From Nocardia sp. NBC_01329 (GTDB lineage Bacteria; Actinomycetota; Actinomycetes; Mycobacteriales; Mycobacteriaceae), in assembly GCF_035956715.1 (NCBI RefSeq), contig NZ_CP108381.1:2852001-2916000 (forward strand): a DNA stretch of 64,000 nucleotides, written 5' to 3'. Positions 41,771-49,813 of the stretch are shown here, piece after piece. Below the pieces are notes generated by a model. The model ran no database searches. It worked only from the letters and a program-made list of their open reading frames with translations, and was not told the DNA's origin. The translations under genes were made by a program, and so were the position numbers. The number at the start of each line of letters is the position of its first letter. Within the stretch, counting starts at the first letter, position 1.

Positions 41771-42718
41771 TCAGGCATGCAGAACCTCCGACGGTGGGCG
41801 CCCGTAGTGGTTGCGGTAGGCGATGGCGAAACGGCCCGGGTGGGTGAACCCCCACCGGTAGGCGATGGTGGCGACGGTCTGTCCGTCCCCGGCCCGCGCG
41901 GCCCGCAGATCCTCGTGGGCGCCGGCCAGGCGCAACCGCCGCCGATACCGCAACGGCGTGGTGCCGAGGTGACGGCGGAACGCCAGCTGCAATGCCCGGG
42001 GCGTCACGAATGCCGCGGCCGCGACCTCGGTGATCGTCACATCCTCGTGCAGGTGGGACTCCAGGTAGGCGACGGCACGACGCACCGTTTCCGGGTGGGC
42101 GTCGCGGCGGTCGGTGGCGGCGGGCTCGGTCACCGCCGTGGTGGGCATGGTCGCGAGAACGGTCGCGGCCAGGTAATCGGCGCCGGTGGCCGCCAGCAGT
42201 GGGCTGCCGACGGTCGCCGGGTCGGTGGCGACGCGTTGCAGATGAGTGATCACCGCGGTGAGCTGTCGATTCGCGGTGGGGCTCACCGGCCGGCGCCCGC
42301 TGATACGGACGGGTCGCGTCGAGCCGTTCGTGGCCGCGAGACGGTCCAGCAGCTCCGGTTCGAACATCGTGATGTCGTAGCGCGAGGAGCGAACCACCCC
42401 GGAAAACGGCAGGTCGTGCGGGGTGAGCAGACCGGAATCGCCGGGGGTGAAGACGTTCTGTCCCGTGTTGTGGTAGTTCTCCTCGACCGCACCGGAGTGC
42501 ACGGTGACCAGGCAAACCTTGTTCAACGGGTCGGCGTCGTAGGCCATATCGAATCCCAGGTCGAGCCGATCCAGGCTGACGGGGCCGAGCATGTCCCGGC
42601 GGATGCGGGTGCGCACGCTGCGGGGGCTGTCGTTGCCGATCTCCATGTGGGTGTAGGCATCGTTGAGGAATTCCTCGGTCGCGCCCAGATCCTCACTGTC
42701 GAACACCAGACTCCGCAT
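41771..42718 (-). CDS. AraC family regulator
   Basis: The product has 315 residues. The N-terminal domain (about 1-200) resembles the AraC-binding-like domain (RRDMLGPVSLDRLDLGFDMA, DSGLLTPHDLPFSGVVRSSR). The C-terminal double HTH has LHEDVTITEVAAAAFVTPRA, LQLAFRRHLGTTPLRYRRRL and the VATIAYRWGFTHPGRFAIAY signature, ending YGRPPSEVLHA. ATG 42718 follows GGAGAGG; a longer N-terminus is unlikely. It is divergent from the sigma factor gene. Confidence 0.9.
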   Translation of the reverse strand: MRSLVFDSEDLGATEEFLNDAYTHMEIGNDSPRSVRTRIRRDMLGPVSLDRLDLGFDMAYDADPLNKVCLVTVHSGAVEENYHNTGQNVFTPGDSGLLTPHDLPFSGVVRSSRYDITMFEPELLDRLAATNGSTRPVRISGRRPVSPTANRQLTAVITHLQRVATDPATVGSPLLAATGADYLAATVLATMPTTAVTEPAATDRRDAHPETVRRAVAYLESHLHEDVTITEVAAAAFVTPRALQLAFRRHLGTTPLRYRRRLRLAGAHEDLRAARAGDGQTVATIAYRWGFTHPGRFAIAYRNHYGRPPSEVLHA

Positions 42719-43053
42719 GACCAGCCTCTCCGGTCGATCCAACCCACCGCCGAACCTCAGAAATGTGGAACGGCGGCCATTCTCTTCTACGACACCATGT
42801 GCGCTCGTCCGGATCAACCGGGGCGGCGAACGCAATGGCCCGCCCCACACCGCGACCACCGCAGACTCGACCCCGGCACGGACCCGATGCGCCCCTACTC
42901 ACAGTCCGGATAACGAAGCTCTTCCCCCGAAAAGCGTTCACATAACGAAGAAGACCCGCCCGTCCTGATTGCCCCCACCCGAACGCGGTAGCCCGGGATC
43001 GTCGCCCTCCCGCGGCACATTTCGCGCGGAGGTAACGGAAAGCGAGGTTCTCG
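42719..43053. other. divergent promoter region of araC and sigma factor genes
   Basis: These 335 bp lie between divergent regulators. GAGG at 43043 is the sigma-gene ribosome binding site. I did not find a GTTT-N15-GGGTA promoter for autoregulation. A repeated ATAACGAAG occurs at 42910 and 42944 (ATAACGAAGC, ATAACGAAGA), 34 bp apart, of unknown role. Confidence 0.4.
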
Positions 43054-43875
43054 ATGACGACTGTGGCCGCATACGACGCCCCCACCACCGCACACCGCGC
43101 CAACCGCGGGACCGACAGCTACGACGGGATCGAACCGCTGTTGGAACAGCTCGCGACAATGGACGCCGCCGACCCTCGGCGTCCGGGGTTGCGGGAGGTG
43201 ATCATGCGCCGATGCCTGCCGCTGGCCGATCACATCGCCCGCCGGTTCACCGGCCGCGGCGAGAACTACGAGGATCTACACCAGATCGCCTCGCTCGGGC
43301 TCGTGCTGGCCGTCGACCGATTCGACGCCACCCGGGGATCGAGCTTCGTGGCCTTCGCCGTTCCCACGATCATGGGCGAGGTCCGCCGCCATTTCCGGGA
43401 TCACACCTGGGCGGTCCGCGTCCCGCGGCGGGTCAAGGAAACCCAGGTCGCCCTCGGGCCCACCATCGAACGCCTCAGTCAGCAGCTCGGCCGGACGCCG
43501 ACCGCCCTCGATATCGCCGTGGAGATGAATCTCGATCTGAACGAGGTCACCCAGGCCCTGCTGGCCGGGAATGCCTACCGCACCGATTCACTGGACGCCT
43601 CGGCCGAGCAGAACGACAGCAGCGGGGTATCAACGAAGAACACCGACACCCTCGGCGACGAGGATCCCTCCTACGAGCTCACCGAGAACGCGCTCACCAT
43701 CGCACCCCTGCTGCAGGATCTGCCCGCGCGGGACCAGCGGGTGCTGCATATGCGGTTCTTCGAGAACCGGACCCAAGCCCAGATCGCCGCGGAATTGAAC
43801 GTGTCGCAGATGCAGATCTCCCGCATCCTGACCCGGACACTGGCCACCCTGCGCGAACGTGCTCTGCGTGATTGA
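43054..43875 (+). CDS. SigB/SigF-group sigma factor
   Basis: A 273-residue sigma-70 protein with regions 2, 3 and 4: CLPLADHIARRFTGRGENYE, DLHQIASLGLVLAVDRFDAT, FVAFAVPTIMGEVRRHFRDH (region 2), GPTIERLSQQLGRTPTALDI (region 3) and HMRFFENRTQAQIAAELNVS, QMQISRILTRTLATLRE (region 4). This order is typical of stress sigma factors SigB/SigF. No anti-sigma gene is adjacent. It could be the end point of the RsbQ/RsbP-like pair at 12 kb and read the promoter at 15596; both links are inferred. Confidence 0.92.
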   Translation: MTTVAAYDAPTTAHRANRGTDSYDGIEPLLEQLATMDAADPRRPGLREVIMRRCLPLADHIARRFTGRGENYEDLHQIASLGLVLAVDRFDATRGSSFVAFAVPTIMGEVRRHFRDHTWAVRVPRRVKETQVALGPTIERLSQQLGRTPTALDIAVEMNLDLNEVTQALLAGNAYRTDSLDASAEQNDSSGVSTKNTDTLGDEDPSYELTENALTIAPLLQDLPARDQRVLHMRFFENRTQAQIAAELNVSQMQISRILTRTLATLRERALRD

Positions 43876-43981
43876 CCCACCCGAATCCGGCGCCCAGCAC
43901 GCCGCTCGCCGGGAAGGTCGCGCGGGATCGAGTGACGATTCGCCACAATCCTCAGTGAGCGTCCGGGAACTTCGGTCATGC

Positions 43982-44117
43982 TCAGGCGAGTCGGCGTGAC
44001 ATGGTCATGATGGTGGCGATGTAAACCATGGCTTCGTGGTGGTCGGGGCGGGTTTCGTAGTCGCGGACACAGCGGCGGTGTTTGCTGATCCAGGCGAAGG
44101 TTCGTTCCACGACTAAG
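43982..44117 (-). pseudogene. C-terminal remnant of an IS5-superfamily transposase
   Basis: The minus strand reads VVERTFAWISKHRRCVRDYE, TRPDHHEAMVYIATIMTMSR, RLA and stop (43982-43984). This is the DDE transposase end with the catalytic Glu in VVERTFAW. Everything upstream is missing; the remnant stops exactly where the next IS begins at 44118. Confidence 0.7.
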
Positions 44118-44980
44118 AGGGTGTCTTATGTGGAGAGTTTCTTGTAGCAGGTGAGCGCGGCGGCGAGTTGGAGAAATGCTGCGAAGAGACGGCCGTGGCG
44201 TTCGTAGCGGATCGTCAACCGCCGATATCCGGTCAACCACGCGATCGTGCGCTCGATCTTCCACCGATGACGGCCCAGCCTCAGGGGATCCTCGATCCCA
44301 CGACGGGCGATACGAGGCACTATCCCGCGAGCGCGCAGCCAGCGGCGATGGACGTCGTAGTCGTACCCCTTGCCCGCACGCAGCTTGGCGGGTTTGCCAC
44401 GGCGCGGGCCACGCACCGACCGGACCCGCGGAATCGAGGCGACCATCGATTGCAGCATCACCGAGTCGTGAGCATTCCCGGCGGAAACACCAGTGACCAG
44501 CGGGATCCCGTTCGCATCGGAGACGACATGGAGTTTCGATCCCTTCTTCCCGCGATCGACCGGACTGCGACCGGTCAGAGATCCCCCTTTTTCTTCCGTA
44601 TCGACGCTGCATCCAGGTTCGCCGCACTCCAGTCGAGCTCGCCGGCGGCTCCGAGCCGGTCCAGTATCTCCCGATGCAACGCATCGAACACCCCGGCATC
44701 GGCCCACACCATGAACCGTCGATGCGCGGTCGCACGCTCACCCCGAACGACGGCGGCAGGTGCCGCCACGCGCATCCGCTGGTCAACACGAACACCACCG
44801 CCGTGAACACCGCCCTCTCGTCCACCGGAGCGGTCCCACCACCCTGCGGTCTGGGCGTGAACTCCGGCAGCAACGGTTTCACAATGTCCCACAACGCATC
44901 CGGGACCAGTCTCTCAGCAAACCTGTCGACCACGGATCACATCATGCCGGACAACGAATTACACCCACGTAAGACACCCT
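44118..44980 (-). mobile_element. IS5-type insertion sequence, 863 bp
   Basis: The terminal inverted repeats are AGGGTGTCTTATGTGG (44118-44133) and CCACGTAAGACACCCT (44965-44980), with 15 of 16 matching. The inside encodes one DDE transposase in overlapping frames, as in the IS427-like group that uses frameshifting. A target duplication is not clear (flanks ACTAAG and GTAGTA). The element abuts an older transposase remnant on its left. Confidence 0.8.
44126..44933 (-). pseudogene. IS5-family transposase, frameshifted
   Basis: Three frames must be joined. Frame 1 (from GTG 44933) gives MVDRFAERLVPDALWDIVKP and CAWRHLPPSFGV. Frame 2 continues RATAHRRFMVWADAGVFDAL to SIRKKKGD. Frame 3 gives LTGRSPVDRGKKGSKLHVVS, HDSVMLQSMVASIPRVRS and ERTIAWLTGYRRLTIRYERH, ending at 44126. 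The frame 2/3 shift falls on an AAAAAGGGGG run and is probably a programmed -1 shift. The frame 1/2 shift at about 44741 looks like a one-base loss and would inactivate the enzyme. Confidence 0.75.
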
Positions 44981-45074
44981 GTAGTAGATCGTCATCGACA
45001 AAAGCCATCAATAAACTGACCTCACGTCGGGGGACTTCGGCGGTTGATCAGGCTCTCGAATGGAGCCGTTTCGC

Positions 45075-45340
45075 ATGTCGAGCGTTCGAGTCGAGACCCA
45101 CGAGGGCGGGTCGTCCTACCCGCGAATCCTCTTTCGCGTCGTGAACCCCCGAACCGGAAAGACCATCCAAACCTCCGAGTCGTTCATCGATCACGACGCC
45201 GCGCTCGCATGGAACAGGATCCTGGACAAGGTCGGCGCCGAGAAGGCGTGCGAGATCCTCGCCTCCGGGCAGGCCGCGCGGGCGGTGAAAACCGTTACCC
45301 TGCGCATGTTCACGCAGGACGCCGAGCCCGCACGACAGCT
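45075..45340 (+). pseudogene. truncated tyrosine recombinase (integrase) N-terminus
   Basis: The frame starts MSSVRVETHEGGSSYPRILF, then RVVNPRTGKTIQTSESFIDH and DAALAWNRILDKVGAEKACE. It resembles the N-terminal strand pattern and the (F/W)xxxLDxVGxExAxxIL segment of actinobacterial phage-type integrases. The SAM-like core-binding and catalytic domains are absent; the open frame beyond about 45340 lies antisense to the MFS gene and has poor composition. GGAG lies 9 bp before ATG 45075. This suggests the edge of an old integrative element. Confidence 0.55.
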
Positions 45341-46578
45341 CACTCCAGCGGCGCGCCGTAACTCGCCGAACGGAGCGCGGTCGGACGCGCAGACCGACTC
45401 ACGTTCACGATGCCGGCCAGTAAACACATCAGCGCAAGCGAAATCCACCCCGTTGGACCAGGTCCCAACAGTGACAGCAAATAGCCGGCGGCGAGCGAGC
45501 CCAATGCCGCCGCACCGTTGGTCATCAGTCCCATCGCCGCGACGGCGCGGCCGAATACTTGCTCAGGGATGACTTCGACTTGATAGATCGTCAACGCCAC
45601 ACTGCACGCCACGCCGATGCCGCCGATGCCGCCCGAGCATAGTGCGAGTACGAAGGCGTTGTCGCTCACTGCGATCGGGATGAGCAGCACCGTCCACACA
45701 CACAACCCGGTGCGATAGATCAGTGCGGCAGGGAAACGGGTGGTGATCCGGGCTGCCACCACAGCGCCGAGGATTCCGCCGACGCCTGCGGCGGCGAGCA
45801 CGACGCCCGCGATCCAAGCCGGACGTCCGTCATAAGTCAGTTCGAACAGGATCAGCAAAAGCACGATCTGAATGATCATGTTCGACAGTGCGGCGACCGT
45901 TGTCGACAGACGCAGTAGCGGTTCATTCCATACGACGCGTACGCCCGCAGCAATATCGCGTATGCTCGGCCGCGCCCGGGGCGCCACCGGCGTCGCAGGC
46001 TGCTCGCGGCGGATCAGCGATAGGGCGACCAGACAGTACAGATAGGAGGCGGCGTTGACGGCGAACGGCAGCCAGCGCGCCAGCCCGTAGATCGCGCCGC
46101 CCGCGGCGCGCCCGATGAGCAACGCGATCGGCTGTTCGGACTCGAGGAACGAAAAAGCTGCCTTACGTTGAGATTCGGGCACGACATCACGCACCGCACC
46201 GACCTCGCAGATTTCGATGAAGACGTACACGGTGCCCTCGAGGAACGCGGCGACGATGATCATCAGCGCGAGCCCCTGTGGATCGGCGACGACCGCCGCC
46301 GTCACCACGCATGCCGAGAGGAGCCCGACCAGCTGGCAGATCCGGAGTACGCGGATCCGGTCGTAGTGGTCCGCCACCACACCGGCGGCGGCCTGGAAGA
46401 TCAGATTCGGTGCGCTGAGCGCGAATCCGGCCCAACCGGCGATGGTGGGGGAATGGGTGAGCGCCAAGGCGAGCAACGGCGTGGCGATGCGGGTGCAGTG
46501 AAATCCGATCAGCGACACCGCATTTCCCGACCACAGCAAGGCGAAGTTCCGATTGCCGCGCAGTCCGGGGTCAGTCAT
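45340..46578 (-). CDS. MFS transporter of the RiPP cluster (probable peptide exporter)
   Basis: A 412-residue MFS protein of the MFS_3 (enterobactin exporter-like) type with about 12 membrane segments. It starts MTDPGLRGNRNFALLWSGNA, then VSLIGFHCTRIATPLLALAL, and the 2-3 loop is ADHYDRIRVLR. ATG 46578 follows AGGAG. It is 46 bp downstream of the radical SAM gene on the same strand. MFS exporters of this type often take a modified natural product out of the cell, so it probably exports or gives immunity to the processed peptide. Its 3' end abuts the truncated integrase frame. Confidence 0.85.
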   Translation of the reverse strand: MTDPGLRGNRNFALLWSGNAVSLIGFHCTRIATPLLALALTHSPTIAGWAGFALSAPNLIFQAAAGVVADHYDRIRVLRICQLVGLLSACVVTAAVVADPQGLALMIIVAAFLEGTVYVFIEICEVGAVRDVVPESQRKAAFSFLESEQPIALLIGRAAGGAIYGLARWLPFAVNAASYLYCLVALSLIRREQPATPVAPRARPSIRDIAAGVRVVWNEPLLRLSTTVAALSNMIIQIVLLLILFELTYDGRPAWIAGVVLAAAGVGGILGAVVAARITTRFPAALIYRTGLCVWTVLLIPIAVSDNAFVLALCSGGIGGIGVACSVALTIYQVEVIPEQVFGRAVAAMGLMTNGAAALGSLAAGYLLSLLGPGPTGWISLALMCLLAGIVNVSRSARPTALRSASYGAPLE

Positions 46579-46624
46579 GGTCGAGCTCCTGTGAGGTCCG
46601 GAGAGCTGGCCGAGGCAGGTGGTG

Positions 46625-47869
46625 TCAGGCGGGCGTGTGGCTTTCCGTGCCACTGATCGCCAGTGCCGCTTCGAAATCGGCGCGCACCCGCGATTCGATG
46701 TGTGTGATGAGCTTGGTCAAGTCCGCGCAGTACACGGACCGGTTGCGGAAGCCGGCGCCCTCCCGATAGCGATGCACGTAATGCCCACCGCCGCAGACGG
46801 TGTGGATCGGGCACGCGAGACAGGTATCGCTCAGCGCGGCGGCGCCGATCTGACGGGCCACGATCGACGGATCCGACAGCGCCACATCGAACATGTTGCC
46901 GCTGCCCCGAACCGGAATTCGCGCGGCACCGTCGAACACCGACTTCAGTTGGTCGACCTGTTCGAGCGAGCCATCGGGTTCGATGGTGGCCGTGCGGATC
47001 GGCGACAGTCCGACGGATTCCGAACCCGCCTGGCCGCCCAGCAGTAGCTCGATGATGTCACCGAACAACCGCACACTGGTTTCCCGTACCGGTGCGCCAT
47101 ACCATCGGTCGAAAACCGTGATCAGCCAGTCGGCATACGGCGTCTCGGCGGAGTCCGGTATGCGACCCGGTGGTGGCGTCGTCCAATTGCCGTGGGGAAG
47201 AAGGAAATCAACTGCCGGCGGCGCAAAGGGAAGCATTGCCTCGTAGGTCTGCACGGGGTCGTTCCTCACGTCGACGGTGCACAGCAGTCCTGAGAACAGA
47301 TGCCGCCGGTGCGGAGGCATCAGCTGCTCCAGTCCGGCAACGACACGGGCATAGCTACCGCGGCCGGCACGATCGAGCCGATGCCGGTCGTGCTCCGGTT
47401 CTCCGCCGTCGAGGCTGACACCGATCTTGACGTTCCACTGGTCGCAGATGCGCAGTACGTCGTCGTTGATCAAGACCCCGTTCGTCTGAATTCCCAGGCG
47501 CACCTCAACAACCGGATCCAGGATCTCCCGGGCGGTCCGTGCGAAGTACTCCAGATCGCTTGGCCCGACCAGCAGTGGCTCCCCGCCGTGGAAAACGAGG
47601 TCGAGCACCGGCAGTCCGAAGTGGACCGCGTGTTCCTTGATCTTCTGGCAGGCGCCGAGGAAGATCTGCCGACTCATCGCCTTCGGCTTGGACCGCCAAC
47701 TCTGATCCGCCATCTCGTACATGTAGCAGTAGTCACAGGCCAGGTTGCAGCGGCCGTGGATCTTGACCACGAACTCGTAGAACGGCAACGGCCGCCACCC
47801 GTCACGCTGTAGTGCGGAGAATTCCGATGACCAACCATGCCAAGGCAATTCACAAGGCTGTTGCTCCAT
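46625..47869 (-). CDS. FxsB-like radical SAM/SPASM peptide maturase
   Basis: A 414-residue enzyme. The radical SAM cluster motif is KIHGRCNLACDYCYMYEMAD (Cys 41, 45, 48), followed by QSWRSKPKAMS, LDLVFHGGEPLLVG, LGIQTNGVLI and KIGVSLDGGE. The C-terminal SPASM region has CLACPIHTVCGGGHYVHRYR (Cys 350, 353, 359) and RSVYCADL (Cys 381). MADQSWR after CxxxCxxC and CGGGxxxHRY before SVYCxDL are marks of the FxsB family, whose studied members form C-C cyclophane crosslinks between an aromatic and a nearby residue of a ribosomal peptide. ATG 47869 lies 107 bp after precursor 1 and keeps an MEQQPCELPWHGW start. Confidence 0.9.
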   Translation of the reverse strand: MEQQPCELPWHGWSSEFSALQRDGWRPLPFYEFVVKIHGRCNLACDYCYMYEMADQSWRSKPKAMSRQIFLGACQKIKEHAVHFGLPVLDLVFHGGEPLLVGPSDLEYFARTAREILDPVVEVRLGIQTNGVLINDDVLRICDQWNVKIGVSLDGGEPEHDRHRLDRAGRGSYARVVAGLEQLMPPHRRHLFSGLLCTVDVRNDPVQTYEAMLPFAPPAVDFLLPHGNWTTPPPGRIPDSAETPYADWLITVFDRWYGAPVRETSVRLFGDIIELLLGGQAGSESVGLSPIRTATIEPDGSLEQVDQLKSVFDGAARIPVRGSGNMFDVALSDPSIVARQIGAAALSDTCLACPIHTVCGGGHYVHRYREGAGFRNRSVYCADLTKLITHIESRVRADFEAALAISGTESHTPA

Positions 47870-47922
47870 CAGTTCTGATCCTCTCGTTGTGATGCGCGAC
47901 CGCTGGCACTCGGTGCGGCGAA

Positions 47923-47958
47923 CCCGTGGACGGCTCCGCGCGTCGGCACGTCCACGGG
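47923..47958 (-). promoter_or_regulatory. hairpin between precursor 1 and the radical SAM gene
   Basis: CCCGTGGACG (47923-47932) and CGTCCACGGG (47949-47958) form a perfect 10-bp stem with a 16-nt loop, 18 nt after the precursor stop. There is no U-run, so it is more likely an attenuator or an RNA-stability element that keeps precursor mRNA in excess of enzyme mRNA. Confidence 0.6.
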
Positions 47959-47975
47959 TCACGCACTTGTCCGGA

Positions 47976-48128
47976 CTACTCGGCGGGGGCGAGGAAGGAG
48001 CTGAAGTTGCTCCGCTTTCCGGCACGCGCTTCGTTAAGGTGTCGCTGCAGTGCCTCACGCAGGGCGGGTCCGGCGGCACCCATCAATGCCTCCGAGTTAC
48101 GGTTCGCGAGTTCGGCGAGATTACCCAT
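47976..48128 (-). CDS. RiPP precursor peptide 1
   Basis: The 50-residue peptide has a leader MGNLAELANRNSEALMGAAG PALREALQRHLNEARA (36 residues, one helix-rich segment) and a C-terminal GKRSNFSSFLAPAE. ATG 48128 follows GAAAGG. A paralog at 49661 shares 34 of the first 36 residues but only 7 of the last 14, so the core is probably residues 37-50. Phe42-Ser-Ser fits an FxS motif and Phe45 is shared by both copies; these are candidates for radical SAM crosslinking. It lies directly upstream of the FxsB-like enzyme gene. Confidence 0.85.
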   Translation of the reverse strand: MGNLAELANRNSEALMGAAGPALREALQRHLNEARAGKRSNFSSFLAPAE

Positions 48129-48392
48129 GACGTATCTACCTTTCGAGAGCTGTTCCTGATTCCCGGAACCGCGCAGCACAGATTCACCGGCCGTTCATCC
48201 GCGGTTATCGGTGCACGGGAAACTGGGACTTCAACCGGGATATCAGAGGACATCCCGGCGGGCCAATCGTAACGCGACCGATGTCTGCCCGCGTTCCCCA
48301 GCGTTGAGAATGCGTCCGTAACAACCACTCTCGACGGTATCGTGTGCTTATCTGTTTCTCATGGAGAGTGGGATGTCAGTGGCCCCACCGGA
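48129..48392. other. 5' leader of precursor 1
   Basis: These are about 260 bp between the TPR gene end and precursor 1. The first 100 bp upstream of the precursor are nearly identical to the leader of precursor 2. GCATTCTCAACGCTGGGG on the minus strand near 48300 corresponds to GGTTTCTCAGCGTTGGG near 49990 in the other copy. No other gene was seen. Confidence 0.5.
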
Positions 48393-49472
48393 CTATTCCG
48401 GGGCGAGACATAGGGCTGCCCGTGCCGTTGCGTAAGTTGTCATGGGCACGCCGAGTTCGACCGCGCGCAGGTATTCGTTTCGCGCCTCACGCTTTCGCCC
48501 AGTGCCGAAAAGGAAGTCCGCCAGGCGGACACATCCCTTCGGATCGAGCGGATCGTGATCGACGAAGCGGCGATAATAATGCTCAGCCGACTCCAGATCA
48601 CCAGCGTCCCGAGCCGCACGGCCACGCGTCTCCAGCAGCGGATGTAGATTCTCCAGAGCAGGCAGCGAATTTGGGTTGCACTCCTCGTCACAGGCTTGGA
48701 CCGCGGCCTCTTCGGCCATGTCCAGCATCCACCTGACACTGTCGTGATCGCCCTTGAGATACGGCACGAAGCTGACCCCTCGCCAGTAGCAGCTGTGTAG
48801 CAGCAAACCCTCACCCTCGACCGGAATGGACCCGAGCAGCGGCTCCGCGACTGCCGCCCAGCGCTCGACGTCGGCGAGCTGCCCACCCGAGAGCGCATGG
48901 TGGACGACCAGGTTGACTGCTGCTCCGAGGCGCACAGTGCCCGGTAAGTGCTCGTCCAGCGCAGTACGAGCAGTGAAGTCGTGCACTCCCGTGGCGGCAT
49001 CACGATCGCCAGGATCGAGCTGCAGAAGCGCGGCGTCCCGTCTGGAGGCCAGTGCTCGCGTCTCGTACTCCGAGGCATCGTGATTGCCGGGCGCGACGAG
49101 GGCAACGATCATCTCCCAGAATGCCAGCTTTGCAAGGACCTTCACCACCCGCAGCTGCTGGCGAGTAGACAAGCCATCCCAGTTCTCCACCTGTTCACAA
49201 AGGAACTCCCATTGTGGTGATCGCCGCCCCGCCGCCAGTTCTCTCGGATCGTTCAAGAACGGAATCTCCGGAGATTCGAGCGAGATCAGCACCCGCAGCA
49301 AGCAAGGCGAAGCGACCTGATGGAATGGAAGCGGTTCGTCGGCCAGCAGCTTTACGCCGAGGTTGGCCGCTACTCGTGCATGGATCGGACCGGCATCGCT
49401 ACACAGATCGGAATAGGCGGCAAGTCTCGAGGCCCGAGTATTGCCGTTGGCAAGGCCATTGGGAGGATTCAT
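48393..49472 (-). CDS. TPR-repeat protein of the RiPP cluster
   Basis: A 359-residue helical protein. Its C-terminal part has tetratricopeptide repeats: RAARDAGDLESAEHYYRRFV, DHDPLDPKGCVRLADFLFGT, GRKREARNEYLRAVELGVPM. The middle contains VVKVLAKLAFWEMIVALVAP, ALLQLDPGDRDAATGVHDFT and LLLHSCYWRGVSFVPYLKGD. I found no HExxH motif or known catalytic set. It lies between two precursor genes on the same strand, so it may bind leaders, dock the enzyme or regulate export. The ATG is coupled to the 28-codon ORF before it. Confidence 0.75.
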   Translation of the reverse strand: MNPPNGLANGNTRASRLAAYSDLCSDAGPIHARVAANLGVKLLADEPLPFHQVASPCLLRVLISLESPEIPFLNDPRELAAGRRSPQWEFLCEQVENWDGLSTRQQLRVVKVLAKLAFWEMIVALVAPGNHDASEYETRALASRRDAALLQLDPGDRDAATGVHDFTARTALDEHLPGTVRLGAAVNLVVHHALSGGQLADVERWAAVAEPLLGSIPVEGEGLLLHSCYWRGVSFVPYLKGDHDSVRWMLDMAEEAAVQACDEECNPNSLPALENLHPLLETRGRAARDAGDLESAEHYYRRFVDHDPLDPKGCVRLADFLFGTGRKREARNEYLRAVELGVPMTTYATARAALCLAPE

Positions 49473-49555
49473 CGTTCAATCCCTCGGGCGCAATCCCACG
49501 CCTGCGTGCGCTGTTGCTCCCTGCCGTGGGGGAATTCGCCAGGATAATGGTCCAT
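49469..49555 (-). pseudogene. 28-codon remnant of a radical SAM gene start, coupled to the TPR gene
   Basis: It encodes MDHYPGEFPHGREQQRTQAW and DCARGIER, then a stop (TGA) overlapping the TPR ATG (ATGA). It lies at the same place relative to precursor 2 as the radical SAM gene relative to precursor 1, after the same GAGAGGATCAGAAC ribosome binding site block. MDHYPGEFPHG aligns with the enzyme's MEQQPCELPWHG. This indicates that the precursor-enzyme block was duplicated and the second enzyme copy was lost, leaving a short ORF that may couple translation of the TPR gene. Confidence 0.55.
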
Positions 49556-49607
49556 CGGTTCTGATCCTCTCGTTGCGATGCGCGTCCAAGCATTCGATCC
49601 GCCGAAC

Positions 49608-49641
49608 CCGTGGACGGCTCGGCGCGTCGGCACGTCCACGG
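49608..49641 (-). promoter_or_regulatory. hairpin after precursor 2
   Basis: CCGTGGACG (49608-49616) and CGTCCACGG (49633-49641) form a perfect 9-bp stem with a 16-nt loop, 19 nt after the precursor 2 stop. It is the counterpart of the hairpin at 47923-47958. Loop bases are also nearly the same, so the structure is retained in both copies. Confidence 0.6.
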
Positions 49642-49660
49642 ATCGTGCGCTGTGCCCGGA

Positions 49661-49813
49661 CTACTCGGAGGGCGCGATGAAGGAGTGCAAGTGGCTGCGC
49701 TGCTCGGCACGCGCGTCGTTCAGGTGTCGCTGCAATGCCTCGCGCAGGGCAGGGCCGGCGGCACCCATCAATGCCTCCGAGTTACGGTTCCCGAGTTCGG
49801 CGAGATTGCCCAT
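49661..49813 (-). CDS. RiPP precursor peptide 2
   Basis: A 50-residue peptide with leader MGNLAELGNRNSEALMGAAG and PALREALQRHLNDARA, and C-terminus EQRSHLHSFIAPSE. It differs from precursor 1 at residues 8 and 33 in the leader and at 37, 38, 41, 42, 43, 46 and 49 in the core. SF(L/I)AP(A/S)E at the end is shared. The Phe42-Ser-Ser of precursor 1 is Leu-His-Ser here, so Phe45 or the His residues would be the crosslinking candidates. ATG 49813 follows GAAAGG. One enzyme probably serves both. Confidence 0.85.
   Translation of the reverse strand: MGNLAELGNRNSEALMGAAGPALREALQRHLNDARAEQRSHLHSFIAPSE

Noticed and set aside
45340..45572. Integrase frame continuing beyond 45340
   Set aside because: This part is antisense to the MFS 3' end and its composition becomes Ser/Arg/Pro-rich.
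47976..49813. Assembly artefact as the reason for two near-identical precursor genes
   Set aside because: The copies differ at many positions, clustered in the core, and sit beside different genes, so they are true paralogs.
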